A stretch of DNA of 64,000 nt from Phycicoccus endophyticus (GTDB lineage Bacteria > Actinomycetota > Actinomycetes > Actinomycetales > Dermatophilaceae). Every line of letters begins with the position of its first letter. The stretch's first letter is position 1. The stretch lies in the NCBI RefSeq assembly GCF_011326735.1, contig NZ_JAANCN010000005.1:124001-188000 (forward strand). The letters are read 5' to 3'. Of the stretch, positions 54,475 through 63,063 are shown in pieces. The notes under the pieces are model-generated. The model was not told the origin of the DNA. It ran no database searches and saw only the letters and a program-made list of their open reading frames with translations. Position numbers and translations under genes: made by a program.

Positions 54475-54563
54475 GGTCACCGGCGCCGGGGGTCGCGACC
54501 GGGCGGTGGACAACCTGTGGACAGCCACCGTGGACCAGCGCGTCTGCACGGCAGCGGCGGAGC

Positions 54564-54577
54564 GTTCCACGTGAAAC
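54564..54577. other. parS site 2 (one mismatch)
   Basis: GTTCCACGTGAAAC, one base from the perfect palindrome, in the gap between rsmG and parA. Confidence 0.85.
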
Positions 54578-54656
54578 AGTCGGCGGCAGTGAGCGGGCGC
54601 GACGACCGGCCGGACGCGCCCTCGGGAGGCCCCGTCGCTGGCGTCCCCGCGGAATC

Positions 54657-54670
54657 GTTTCACGTGAAAC
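54657..54670. other. parS site 3
   Basis: Perfect GTTTCACGTGAAAC, 32 bases past the rsmG stop. Confidence 0.95.
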
Positions 54671-54701
54671 GCGCGCCGCCCATCAGGGCTCGCCGGTCGG
54701 G

Positions 54702-55451
54702 TCAACGCCTCCGACGACGTCGCTGTGTCGACCCGGCCGTTCCCCCTCGGCGTCCCGAACGTGGGCGGCCCGCCCGTACGCGGGCTGGGGACGAGCTCCC
54801 GTGGGGGAAGGTCAGGTCAACCGTGAGGACCGGTTCCGGCAGGACGCCGAGACCGTGCTCGGTGACGACCGCGGTCCCCAGGCCGAGCGCCGTCAGGGCC
54901 TCGTGGTCGGCCGCCAGCTCCTCGCGCGCGGACCGGCCCTTCATCGCCACCACGGTGCCACCGGGCTCGAGCAACGGCAGGCACCAGCGGGCGAGGGTTC
55001 CCAGCCGAGCGACGGCCCGAGCCGTGACCCACGCAGAGCACAGCTGCGGTCCGACCTCCTCGGCCCGGCCACGGTGGACGGTGACGTCGAGGAGCTCGAG
55101 CTCGGTGACGAGCTGCTCCAGCCAGGTGGTGCGCCGCAGCATCGGCTCGACGAGATGGACCTCGAGGTCCGGCCGGGCGATCGCCAACGCCACCCCGGGC
55201 AGCCCCGCACCGGAGCCGACGTCGACGACCCGCGCGCCGGCGGGGAAGGCGTCCGCGATGACCGCACAGTTGAGCACGTGCCGCTCCCACAGCCGGGGCA
55301 CCTCGCGCGGGCCGATGAGCCCGTGGGTCACCCCGGTGTCCGCGAGTGTCGCGACGAACCGCTCGGCCAGGCCGAGCCGGTCACCGAAGACGGCGGCCGC
55401 ACCCGAGGGTGCGGCCGCCGGCGACTGCGGGCTCTCCCCGTCGCGTTTCAC
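54702..55451 (-). CDS. rsmG: 16S rRNA m7G527 methyltransferase RsmG (GidB)
   Basis: 249 residues. SAM-binding motif VVDVGSGAGLPGVALA, HLVEPMLRRTTWLEQL, and late motif GGTVVAMKGRSAREEL. N-terminal GLIGPREVPRLWERHVLNC is the family signature. The start GTG 55451 lies inside a parS site. The tail is Arg/Gly-rich. Part of the rpmH-rnpA-yidD-yidC-jag-rsmG run. Confidence 0.95.
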   Translation of the reverse strand: MKRDGESPQSPAAAPSGAAAVFGDRLGLAERFVATLADTGVTHGLIGPREVPRLWERHVLNCAVIADAFPAGARVVDVGSGAGLPGVALAIARPDLEVHLVEPMLRRTTWLEQLVTELELLDVTVHRGRAEEVGPQLCSAWVTARAVARLGTLARWCLPLLEPGGTVVAMKGRSAREELAADHEALTALGLGTAVVTEHGLGVLPEPVLTVDLTFPHGSSSPARVRAGRPRSGRRGGTAGSTQRRRRRR

Positions 55452-55458
55452 GTGAAAC
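55445..55458. other. parS site 4 (over the rsmG start)
   Basis: Perfect GTTTCACGTGAAAC covering the rsmG GTG start codon, 7 bases from the jag stop. Confidence 0.95.
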
Positions 55459-55464
55459 GACCGC

Positions 55465-56211
55465 TCAGGCCGAGGTGGTGATCACGACGTAGCGGCGTGG
55501 TTCGGAGCCCGCGGACTCCGAGGTGAGCCCGGCGGCGAGCACCTCGTCATGGACGACCTTGCGCTCGAAGGCCGTCATCGGCTCGAGCGACTGCGGCTCC
55601 TCGGACCGCCGCGCCTCCTCGATCGCCTCCCGGGCGATGCGCACGAGCTCGGCCCGTCGCGCGGCCCGGTGCCCGGCGATGTCGAGCATGAGCCGACTGC
55701 GCTCCCCCGTCTCGGACTGGACCGCGAGCCGGGTCAGCTCCTGGACCGCCTCGAGGACCGCGCCGTCCTGCCCGACGAGCCGGCGCGGCACCCGCCCCTC
55801 GTCGCTGTCGACGATCGACACCGCGGCCCGGTCGCCGTCGATGTCGACGTCGAGATCGCCGTCGAGGTCGCAGATGTCGAGCAGGGTCTCGAGGAAGTCG
55901 GCGGCGACCTCGCCCTCCCGCTCCAGCTGTCGGCGCCGGGACCCGCGCCCCGAGGGCCGCTCGGCGGCGGCCTGCTCCTGGTCACCGTCGGCGGGGGAGG
56001 TCGTCTCCTCCTGCTCGCCGGTCAGGGTCGCGGCCGCCTCCGCCGCCCCCCCGGGAGCGCTCTCGGCGGCCTCGGGTGCACCGGGCGTCACCGCTGCGGC
56101 GGTCTCCGCGGACCCCGCGAGCACGGCGCCGCTCGGGGCCTCTGCCTGCGCGGCCGGGGCCTGCACCTGCGGTCCGGCGTCCGCGGCGCGCTCGGTGGTG
56201 TTCTCGCTCAT
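55465..56211 (-). CDS. jag: Jag/KhpB-type RNA-binding protein (KH-R3H)
   Basis: 248 residues. Low-complexity acidic Ala/Glu N-terminus (about 1-85), then KH domain (VSIVDSDEGRVPRRLVGQDGAVLEAVQELTRL, shown in outline) and R3H domain with RRAELVRIAREAIEEARR and EPMTAFERKVVHD. Partner of KhpA in RNA binding and cell-envelope control. ATG 56211 follows CAGGAGG. Between yidC and rsmG as usual. Confidence 0.92.
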   Translation of the reverse strand: MSENTTERAADAGPQVQAPAAQAEAPSGAVLAGSAETAAAVTPGAPEAAESAPGGAAEAAATLTGEQEETTSPADGDQEQAAAERPSGRGSRRRQLEREGEVAADFLETLLDICDLDGDLDVDIDGDRAAVSIVDSDEGRVPRRLVGQDGAVLEAVQELTRLAVQSETGERSRLMLDIAGHRAARRAELVRIAREAIEEARRSEEPQSLEPMTAFERKVVHDEVLAAGLTSESAGSEPRRYVVITTSA

Positions 56212-56281
56212 CAGTCCTCCTGGGGACGGTAGGGGTGCGGGGCGCCCGGGCGGCAGCAGGCCGCCCGTGGCGGCCGGGCGT

Positions 56282-57253
56282 TCACTTGCGCTTGGAGCGC
56301 TTCTTGGACTTCGGTTGGCTGCGCTGGCCCCCGGTGGGCGTCGAGCCCCCCGGGCTCTCCTCGCCCGCGGCGGCCCCGTCACCGGCGGCGACCGCACCGG
56401 GCACCGGCTTGCCCTTGCGGGCCAGCCGCTCGTGGTAGGCCCGCTCCGCGGCCGACCCCGGCGCCGGCATCCGGCGGATGACGTAGAACTGCTGGACCAT
56501 CGACCACACGTTCGTCGTGAACCAGTAGACGAGGACACCGATCGGGAAGTTGACACCGGAGACGGCGAAGACCACCGGGAAGATGTAGAGCAGCATCTTC
56601 TGCTGCTTGGCGAACGGACTGTCGAGCGCCGACTGCGGCATGTTCTTGGTCATCAGCTGCCGCTGGGTCGTGAACGTGGTCGCGGACATCAGGACGATGA
56701 GCACGATCGTGACGATCTGGGTGGCCGTGCCGTCGGCCCCGAGGAAGGTGTCCGAGAGCTGGGCGCCGAAGATCTGCGCCGACTCCGCCTGGCGGGCGAC
56801 CGCGGCCGTGATCGGGCCGATCGGGTCGGTGCCGCCGGAGGCGATGTCCTCGAGCCCGCGCAGCACCCGGAAGAGACCGAAGAAGAACGGGGACTGCACG
56901 AGGATCGGCAGGCACGAGCTGAAGGGGTTGGTCCCCTCCTTCTTGTACAGCTCCATCGTCTCCTGGGTCATCGCCTGGCGGGACTCAGGGTCGGTCTTGC
57001 CCTTGTACTTCTTCTGGATCTTCTGCAGCTCGGGCTGGATCAGCTGCATCTTGCGCGAGGCCCGGATCTGCCGGACGAACAGCGGGATCATCGCCGCCCG
57101 CATGACGAGCACGAGGCCGATGATCGACAGCGTCCAGGTCCACCCCGAGTCGGCGGGCATGCCGATCCCGGTGAACAGCTCGTGGAAGCCGTACATGATC
57201 CAGGCCACGAGCCACTCGATCGGGGCCAGGATGCTGTTGAACAGGTCGCCCAT
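56282..57253 (-). CDS. yidC: Membrane protein insertase YidC (Oxa1 family)
   Basis: 323 residues with five membrane helices, no periplasmic P1 domain, as in Gram-positives. The first helix is WLVAWIMYGFHELF. The conserved TWTLSIIGLVLVMRAAMIPL has the groove Arg. QKIQKKYKGKTDPESRQAM is the coiled cytoplasmic loop, and PILVQSPFFFGLFRVL and NFPIGVLVYWFTTNVWSMVQ follow (shown in part). The tail is Lys/Arg-rich (SKKRSKRK), for ribosome contact. Confidence 0.96.
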   Translation of the reverse strand: MGDLFNSILAPIEWLVAWIMYGFHELFTGIGMPADSGWTWTLSIIGLVLVMRAAMIPLFVRQIRASRKMQLIQPELQKIQKKYKGKTDPESRQAMTQETMELYKKEGTNPFSSCLPILVQSPFFFGLFRVLRGLEDIASGGTDPIGPITAAVARQAESAQIFGAQLSDTFLGADGTATQIVTIVLIVLMSATTFTTQRQLMTKNMPQSALDSPFAKQQKMLLYIFPVVFAVSGVNFPIGVLVYWFTTNVWSMVQQFYVIRRMPAPGSAAERAYHERLARKGKPVPGAVAAGDGAAAGEESPGGSTPTGGQRSQPKSKKRSKRK

Positions 57254-57309
57254 GATGTCCTTCGTCGGGCCGGCCGGGGCCGGCGGGTGCTGTCACGGTC
57301 GTGACGGGG

Positions 57310-57630
57310 TCAGGGGTGGGTCGGTCTCGCCGCTCCCGTGCTCGGCGCGTACGGCTTGGGTCCGGTCGTCCCCGGGACCGGCCGGCCGCTGGCCGGGTCG
57401 CGGTCGGGCACGTGGTCGACCCCGCCGGGAGTCCACGGGTGGCAGCGGCCCAACCGGCGCAGCGCCAGCCAGGACCCGCGCACCGGCCCGAACCGCTCGA
57501 GCGCGGTCACGGCGTACGCCGAGCATGACGGGTAGTAGCGGCAGGTCGCCGGTCGCATCGGGCTGACGTAGCGCTGGTAGCCGCGGACGAGCCACACCAG
57601 CGGCGTCACGACGATGCGACCCACGCTCAC
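57310..57630 (-). CDS. yidD: Membrane protein insertion efficiency factor YidD
   Basis: 106 residues. Family core [34 protein letters not shown]...[18 protein letters not shown] (shown in parts), with the conserved CRYxPSCS. GTG 57630 overlaps the rnpA stop by 4 bases (GTGA). Peripheral membrane protein helping YidC; sits in the standard place between rnpA and yidC. Confidence 0.9.
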   Translation of the reverse strand: MSVGRIVVTPLVWLVRGYQRYVSPMRPATCRYYPSCSAYAVTALERFGPVRGSWLALRRLGRCHPWTPGGVDHVPDRDPASGRPVPGTTGPKPYAPSTGAARPTHP

Positions 57631-57992
57631 CCCGCACCTCCGACCCGGCCGATCACCTTGTGGCACAACGTGTCGAGCACCGCACCGAGTTCCGCCGAGG
57701 TCGCGCCGCCGGCCGCCGGGTTGGCCCGCACCACGACGTCGACCCCTGCCGGCAACCCGCCGAGCCGGGCGGCGACGAGGGCGCGCAGCCGGCGCTTGGT
57801 GCGGTTGCGCACCACGGCACCACCGACGGCCCGGGACACGACGAAGCCGACCCGCGGCGGGCGTCCCGCGCGCGCGTCGGGTCGGGTGGCGTGGACCACG
57901 AGGAGTCGCGAACCGGCCCGGGTGCTCCCGGGGCCGCGGACCGCCGACGTGAAGTCCGCCCGCTGGCGCAGACGGTTCGGCGCCGGCAGCAC
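57627..57992 (-). CDS. rnpA: Ribonuclease P protein component
   Basis: 121 residues. [19 protein letters not shown] start, [26 protein letters not shown] (the RNR motif region, shown as [12 protein letters not shown]), the RNA-binding signature. Works with RnpB RNA to mature tRNA 5' ends. GTG 57992 is 9 bases past the rpmH stop. Confidence 0.95.
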   Translation of the reverse strand: MLPAPNRLRQRADFTSAVRGPGSTRAGSRLLVVHATRPDARAGRPPRVGFVVSRAVGGAVVRNRTKRRLRALVAARLGGLPAGVDVVVRANPAAGGATSAELGAVLDTLCHKVIGRVGGAG

Positions 57993-58001
57993 CGCACGGC
58001 C

Positions 58002-58139
58002 TCAGGCCGAGAGCTGGGCGCGACCCTTGCGCCGACGGGCGGCGAGGATGGAGCGGCCGGCGCGGGTGCGCATCCGCAGACGGAAGCCGTGCGTCTTGGC
58101 GCGGCGACGGGTGTTGGGCTGGAAGGTCCGCTTGCTCAC
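58002..58139 (-). CDS. rpmH: 50S ribosomal protein L34
   Basis: 45 residues, [19 protein letters not shown] then [18 protein letters not shown], the normal L34. GTG 58139 is the start that gives the family N-terminus. First gene of the minus-strand block next to oriC. Confidence 0.96.
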   Translation of the reverse strand: MSKRTFQPNTRRRAKTHGFRLRMRTRAGRSILAARRRKGRAQLSA

Positions 58140-58503
58140 GATGGGTCTCTTTCGCGGGTGTCGGGCCGGGTGGCCCGGGGTCGGGACGGCGGCCTGCTCG
58201 GCTGCACTCGAAGACCCACGGACGGGCGGTCCGCGGCCCGCGGGCATGCGAAAACAGCCGAGGAACAGGCTGCACCACGGTACCCGAGGCGCCGCTCACC
58301 GACCAAACCGCCGGCCGGGTACCCATCGGCGTGCTCGACCCTCTACCATCGCACGGAGCATCGGCGGGCCGGTGACGACACTCTGGTCGCCGGGTCCGAT
58401 GACGACCCCACACCCTGTGGACAACCATGTGGACGACCCGCCCCGCGGCGCGTCGGCCCGAACGCGCGGCTCCCTGACCTGGGCGGCGGAAGGACGCGAG
58501 CAC
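58140..58503. promoter_or_regulatory. rpmH-dnaA divergent intergenic region with a DnaA box
   Basis: 364 bases with no gene. Contains a perfect DnaA box complement TGTGGACAA at 58416-58424 and a weaker ATGTGGACG at 58429-58437, about 70-90 bases before the dnaA start. This suggests dnaA autoregulation. Promoters for both directions must be here; I could not assign -35/-10 elements with confidence. Confidence 0.6.
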
Positions 58504-60039
58504 GTGGCGGACGCGATGATGACCCAGGTGTGGCGGGCCACGCTCGAGGCCCTCGACGAGGACGGCATCCCCGTCCAGCAGCGGGCCTTCCTCTCCCTCG
58601 CCCGGCTCGTCGGGCTGCTCGACGACACCGCCCTGATCGCCGTGCCCAACGACTTCACCAAGGAGGTCGTCGAGACGCGGCTGCGCGAGCGGGTCACCCA
58701 GACCCTCGGCGAGCGGCTCGGGCGGGACGTGCGGCTCGCCGTCACCGTCGACCCCACCCTGGCCGACCTGCCCGAGCCCGAGCCGGCCCCGGACGACGGG
58801 CACGAGCTGCGCGCCGCCGACCGCCGCCAGCAGATCGACGACCTCGACCTCGACGACGAGGACTCCGACAGCGACGGCCCGGACGCCGGCACGAGCGCCG
58901 GGCTGCCCCCCACCGGCACCGAGGACCCCGCGCCTGCACGCAACCTCGTCGAGGTCCCCGGCGCCCGGCGGCCACGGCCCGGCGCCGCGGTCCCCGAGCA
59001 GGTCGAGCTGACCCGGCTCAACGCGAAGTACACCTTCGACACCTTCGTCATCGGCGCGTCCAACCGGTTCGCGCACGCCGCGGCGGTCGCCGTGGCCGAG
59101 CAGCCGGCCCGGGCGTACAACCCACTGTTCGTCTACGGCGACTCCGGGCTCGGCAAGACCCACCTGCTGCACGCCATCGGGCACTACGCGCGCAACCTCT
59201 TCCCGCACGTCAAGGTGCGCTACGTGAACTCCGAGGAGTTCACCAACGACTTCATCAACAGCATCCGCGACGACAAGGCGGCCAACTTCCAGCGCCGCTA
59301 CCGCGATGTCGACGTCCTGCTCATCGACGACATCCAGTTCCTCCAGGGCAAGGTGCAGACCCAGGAGGAGTTCTTCCACACCTTCAACACCCTCCACAAC
59401 GCCGGCAAGCAGGTCGTCATCACGAGCGACGTCCCCCCCAAGCTGCTCACCGGTTTCGAGGCCCGGATGCGCAGCCGCTTCGAGATGGGCCTGCTCACCG
59501 ACGTCCAGCCGCCCGACCTCGAGACCCGGATCGCGATCCTGCGCAAGAAGGCCATCCAGGAGCGGCTCTCGGTGCCCGAGGACGTCCACGAGTTCATCGC
59601 CTCGCGGATCTCGACGAACATCCGCGAGCTCGAGGGAGCGCTGATCCGGGTCACGGCGTTCGCCAGCCTCAACCGGCAGCCCGTCGACATGTCCCTCGCC
59701 GAGATCGTCCTGCGCGACCTCATCCCCGACGAGTCGACGAGCCAGGTGACCCCGGCGACGATCATCGCCCAGACCGCGGCCTACTTCGGGCTGACCATCG
59801 AGGACCTCCAGGGGCAGTCCCGCTCGCGCGTCCTGGTCACCGCTCGGCAGATCGCCATGTACCTGTGCCGGGAGCTCACCGAGATGTCGCTGCCGAAGAT
59901 CGGCCAGCAGTTCGGCGGCCGCGACCACACGACGGTCATGCACGCCGAGAAGAAGATCCGCCAGCTCATGGCCGAGCGCCGGGCGATCTACAACCAGGTG
60001 ACCGAGCTCACCAACCGGATCAAGCAGCAGTCCCGCTGA
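58504..60039 (+). CDS. dnaA: Chromosomal replication initiator DnaA
   Basis: 511 residues. Domain I (about 1-75), a long acidic domain II linker (about 80-165, many Asp/Glu/Pro), and AAA+ domain III with Walker [10 protein letters not shown] (212-220) and Walker [12 protein letters not shown]. Domain IV helix-turn-helix ends with [15 protein letters not shown] (about 471-485), which binds DnaA boxes. GTG 58504 ([10 protein letters not shown]) has GGAAGGA 9 bases before it and matches the family start; an in-frame ATG at 58399 lies in the DnaA-box region. Confidence 0.96.
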   Translation: MADAMMTQVWRATLEALDEDGIPVQQRAFLSLARLVGLLDDTALIAVPNDFTKEVVETRLRERVTQTLGERLGRDVRLAVTVDPTLADLPEPEPAPDDGHELRAADRRQQIDDLDLDDEDSDSDGPDAGTSAGLPPTGTEDPAPARNLVEVPGARRPRPGAAVPEQVELTRLNAKYTFDTFVIGASNRFAHAAAVAVAEQPARAYNPLFVYGDSGLGKTHLLHAIGHYARNLFPHVKVRYVNSEEFTNDFINSIRDDKAANFQRRYRDVDVLLIDDIQFLQGKVQTQEEFFHTFNTLHNAGKQVVITSDVPPKLLTGFEARMRSRFEMGLLTDVQPPDLETRIAILRKKAIQERLSVPEDVHEFIASRISTNIRELEGALIRVTAFASLNRQPVDMSLAEIVLRDLIPDESTSQVTPATIIAQTAAYFGLTIEDLQGQSRSRVLVTARQIAMYLCRELTEMSLPKIGQQFGGRDHTTVMHAEKKIRQLMAERRAIYNQVTELTNRIKQQSR

Positions 60040-60731
60040 CCGCGCCGGGGTGCCCGCACCACCGCGCCGTCCACAGGTTGTCCCCACCCCGTGTACAACC
60101 CTTGTCCAACGTTCGAGCACCGGCCACCCGTCCGAGGCCCCGCGCCGCGGGCCGTCCCTGCGCCGGAATCCGTCACCGAATCGACCAATAGGTCACGACA
60201 GGAACGGCCGTCGCCGGGCGCGGAGCCGTCCACACCCCGGGTACAAGCCTGTGGACCACCATCGAGGGCGCGCACGGCTGTCCACAGCGGCTGTGGACGA
60301 GTGTGGACAACGACACGACCCCGGTGGACGGCCGGCCGCGCGGCGGTGGACGCCGTGTGAACGCCGCGCGGCCGTCAACACCCCACCGCCGACGCTCCAC
60401 CGCGGGTCCACCCGGTGTGCACAGCCCCGGCAGGCCTCCCGACCAGGCCGGATGCCCCCTCGTCCACAGCGTCCACAGCTGCTACCACTGTGGCGAGACC
60501 TCTAGATCTCCCGGTCCGCCCCGACCAGGTGGGGACTCTGCCCGCTCCGAGGTGCCCCGGCCGCGACCGCCGTGGGCTGCGGGCAACGGATGGTGCGCCG
60601 CCCTGGGGTGCACTAGTGTCGGGGTCCCGCCCGCGCGGTCCCCGCCATCGAGTGCGCCCGTCCGCCGGCGGTGACGACTCTCGACGCACGACGAAGGCGC
60701 GCAGCCCCGCGCCGGACAAGGGTGGTAAGCC
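60040..60731. other. oriC: Chromosomal replication origin oriC
   Basis: 692 bases between dnaA and dnaN with no gene. DnaA boxes (consensus TTGTCCACA): perfect at 60302-60310; one mismatch at 60078-60086, 60250-60258, 60278-60286, 60292-60300 and 60460-60468; weaker at 60067-60075, 60090-60098, 60102-60110 and 60469-60477. Both orientations occur. No clear AT-rich unwinding stretch is seen; the sequence around 60170-60205 instead holds one copy of the 42-base-family repeat. Confidence 0.9.
60170..60205 (+). repeat. Single copy of the 42-base-family repeat inside oriC
   Basis: CCGTCACCGAATCGACCAAT then AGGTCACGACAGGAAC, the same 27-base core as at 8.8 kb with a diverged flank (GACAGGAAC for GYCAGGYAC). 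It lies between two groups of DnaA boxes. Confidence 0.9.
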
Positions 60732-61865
60732 GTGAAGTTCCGCGTGGAGCGCGACGTCCTCGCCGAGGCGGTCACCTGGGTGGCCCGTGGGCTGCCGGCC
60801 CGACCGCCCGTGCCGGTCCTCGCCGGCATCCTGCTCGAGGCCGCGGACGACGGCACGCTCACCCTCTCCGCCTTCGACTACGAGGTATCGGCCCGGGTCA
60901 CCGTGGCGGCCGACGTCGCCGAGGCCGGCACCGTCCTCGTCCTCGGGCGGCTGCTCGCCGACATCTCGCGCAACCTGCCCGACCGGCCGATCGACGTCGC
61001 CACCGACGCCGGCAAGGTCCAGGTCACCTGCGGGGCCTCCCGCTTCAGCCTGCTGATGATGCCGGCCGACGACTACCCCACCCTGCCGGCGAGCCCGGAG
61101 CCGACCGGCTCGGTCGACGGTCACCTGTTCACCCAGGCCGTCGCCCAGGTGTCGGTGGCGGCCGACCGCGGCGACACCCTGCCCATCCTCACCGGGGTCC
61201 GGGTCGAGGTCGACGGCGAGAAGATGACGCTGCTCGCCACCGACCGCTACCGCCTCGCGATGCGCGAGCTGACGTGGAACCCGCGCTCGCCCGACGCCAA
61301 CCACGTCGTCCTCGTCCCCGGGCGCACCCTCTCCGAGACCGCCCGCAGCCTCGGCGCGAGCGGGTCGATCGACGTCGCGCTCGGCGCGACCGCCGGCGGC
61401 GACGGGCTCGCGGGCTTCGAGGCCGGCCGGCGCCGCACGACCACCCGTCTGCTCGACGGCGAGTACCCCAAGGTCGCCTCGATCTTCCCGACGAGCACCG
61501 AGACCGACGCCGTGGTGCGCACCGCCGACCTCGTCGAGGCGGTCAAGCGCGTCGCGCTCGTCGCCGAGCGCAACACCCCCGTCCGGCTGCGGTTCGCCGG
61601 AGACCAGGTCGCCATCGACGCCGGCACCGGCGAGGACGCCCAGGCCTCCGAGGCGGTCGAGTGCGCCCTGAGCGGGCCGGAGATCGAGATCGCCTTCAAC
61701 CCCACCTACCTGCTCGACGGGCTCGGCGCCGTCGGCACCGACTGGACGCGCATCTCCTTCACCCAGGCCTCGCGCCCGGCCGTGATGTCCGGCCAGGAGA
61801 GCGCCGACGGCGAGGCCGACACCTCCTACCGGTACGTCCTCATGCCGGTCCGCTTCGCCTCCTGA
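60732..61865 (+). CDS. dnaN: DNA polymerase III beta subunit (sliding clamp)
   Basis: 377 residues, three repeated clamp folds. Start MKFRVERDVLAEAVTWVAR (GTG 60732). The middle contains GVRVEVDGEKMTLLATDRYRLAM and the end YVLMPVRF, the conserved C-terminus that lines the peptide-binding pocket. Follows oriC as usual. Confidence 0.97.
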   Translation: MKFRVERDVLAEAVTWVARGLPARPPVPVLAGILLEAADDGTLTLSAFDYEVSARVTVAADVAEAGTVLVLGRLLADISRNLPDRPIDVATDAGKVQVTCGASRFSLLMMPADDYPTLPASPEPTGSVDGHLFTQAVAQVSVAADRGDTLPILTGVRVEVDGEKMTLLATDRYRLAMRELTWNPRSPDANHVVLVPGRTLSETARSLGASGSIDVALGATAGGDGLAGFEAGRRRTTTRLLDGEYPKVASIFPTSTETDAVVRTADLVEAVKRVALVAERNTPVRLRFAGDQVAIDAGTGEDAQASEAVECALSGPEIEIAFNPTYLLDGLGAVGTDWTRISFTQASRPAVMSGQESADGEADTSYRYVLMPVRFAS

Positions 61866-61978
61866 GGCCGAGTCGGGGCAGGTCACGGCCGGTCCGAGGG
61901 CCGCGCGGCCGCCACGGCATCGGCCCCCGGCAGTAGCCTGCGGGGAGCGCACGACACCGACGAACGAAGGAGCACCGG

Positions 61979-63055
61979 ATGCAGCTCGGACTGGTCGGCC
62001 TCGGCAAGATGGGCGGCAACATGCGCGAGCGCCTGCGGCGCGCGGGCCACGAGGTCGTCGGGTACGACCGCAACAAGCAGGTCTCCGACGCCCGCAGCCT
62101 CGCCGACATGGTGCGCCGGCTCGACGCACCGCGGGTGGTCTGGGTCATGGTCCCCCACGGCAAGCCCACCCGGGACACCGTCGCGGCCCTGGCCGAGCTG
62201 CTCGAGAAGGGCGACCTGGTCATCGACGGCGGCAACAGCAAGTGGACCGACGACGTCGAGAACGAGAAGCTGCTCAAGGAGGCGGGCGTCGGGTACGTCG
62301 ACTGCGGCGTCTCCGGCGGCATCTGGGGGCTCGAGAACGGCTACGGCCTGATGGCGGGGGGCACCAAGGCCAACGTGCGCAAGGCGATGCCGATCTTCGA
62401 CGCCCTCCGGCCCGAGGGGCCGCGGGACGAGGGCTTCGTCCACGCCGGCAAGGTCGGCGCCGGGCACTACACGAAGATGGTGCACAACGGCATCGAGTAC
62501 GGCCTGATGGCGGCCTACGCCGAGGGGTACGAGCTGCTGACGAAGAAGGACATCGTCGACGACGTCCCCGGGGCGTTCAAGGCGTGGAGCCGGGGCACCG
62601 TCGTGCGCTCCTGGCTGCTCGACCTCATGGTCGACGCGCTCGAGGAGAAGCCGACCCTCGAGGACGTCTCGGACTACACCTCCGACTCCGGTGAGGGCCG
62701 GTGGACGGTCGAGGAGGCCATCGAGCTCGCCGTGCCGATGCCGGTCATCTCCGCGTCGCTCTTCGCCCGGTTCGCCTCCCGCCAGCAGGTCTCGCCGACG
62801 ATGCAGGCGGTCGCCGCGCTGCGCGGGCAGTTCGGCGGCCACCAGGTGATGACCGTCGCCGAGGGTGAGGCGCTGCGCGCGGAGGCCGCCGCCGGGCCGG
62901 CCTCCCCCGACACCGCCACCCGCAAGGCCGCCCGCAAGGAGAAGCGGCCGAGCAAGAAGGCCGCGGCGAAGAAGGCGGCCCAGGCCGCCGAGGCCGGTCC
63001 CGCATCGCCCGGGCGCACCGGCGGTCCCCGCCGGCGCTCCTCGTCCACGGGCTGA
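61979..63055 (+). CDS. gnd: 6-phosphogluconate dehydrogenase, decarboxylating (short GndA type)
   Basis: 358 residues. Rossmann motif [15 protein letters not shown], then [36 protein letters not shown] and [12 protein letters not shown] (catalytic Lys/His/Asn). The core is the ~300-residue short form. It is followed by a Lys/Ala/Arg/Pro-rich tail (about 305-358) that the enzyme does not need and that resembles nucleic-acid-binding tails. ATG 61979 follows AAGGAG. Place between dnaN and recF is as in mycobacteria. Confidence 0.93.
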   Translation: MQLGLVGLGKMGGNMRERLRRAGHEVVGYDRNKQVSDARSLADMVRRLDAPRVVWVMVPHGKPTRDTVAALAELLEKGDLVIDGGNSKWTDDVENEKLLKEAGVGYVDCGVSGGIWGLENGYGLMAGGTKANVRKAMPIFDALRPEGPRDEGFVHAGKVGAGHYTKMVHNGIEYGLMAAYAEGYELLTKKDIVDDVPGAFKAWSRGTVVRSWLLDLMVDALEEKPTLEDVSDYTSDSGEGRWTVEEAIELAVPMPVISASLFARFASRQQVSPTMQAVAALRGQFGGHQVMTVAEGEALRAEAAAGPASPDTATRKAARKEKRPSKKAAAKKAAQAAEAGPASPGRTGGPRRRSSSTG

Positions 63056-63063
63056 GCCCCGGG

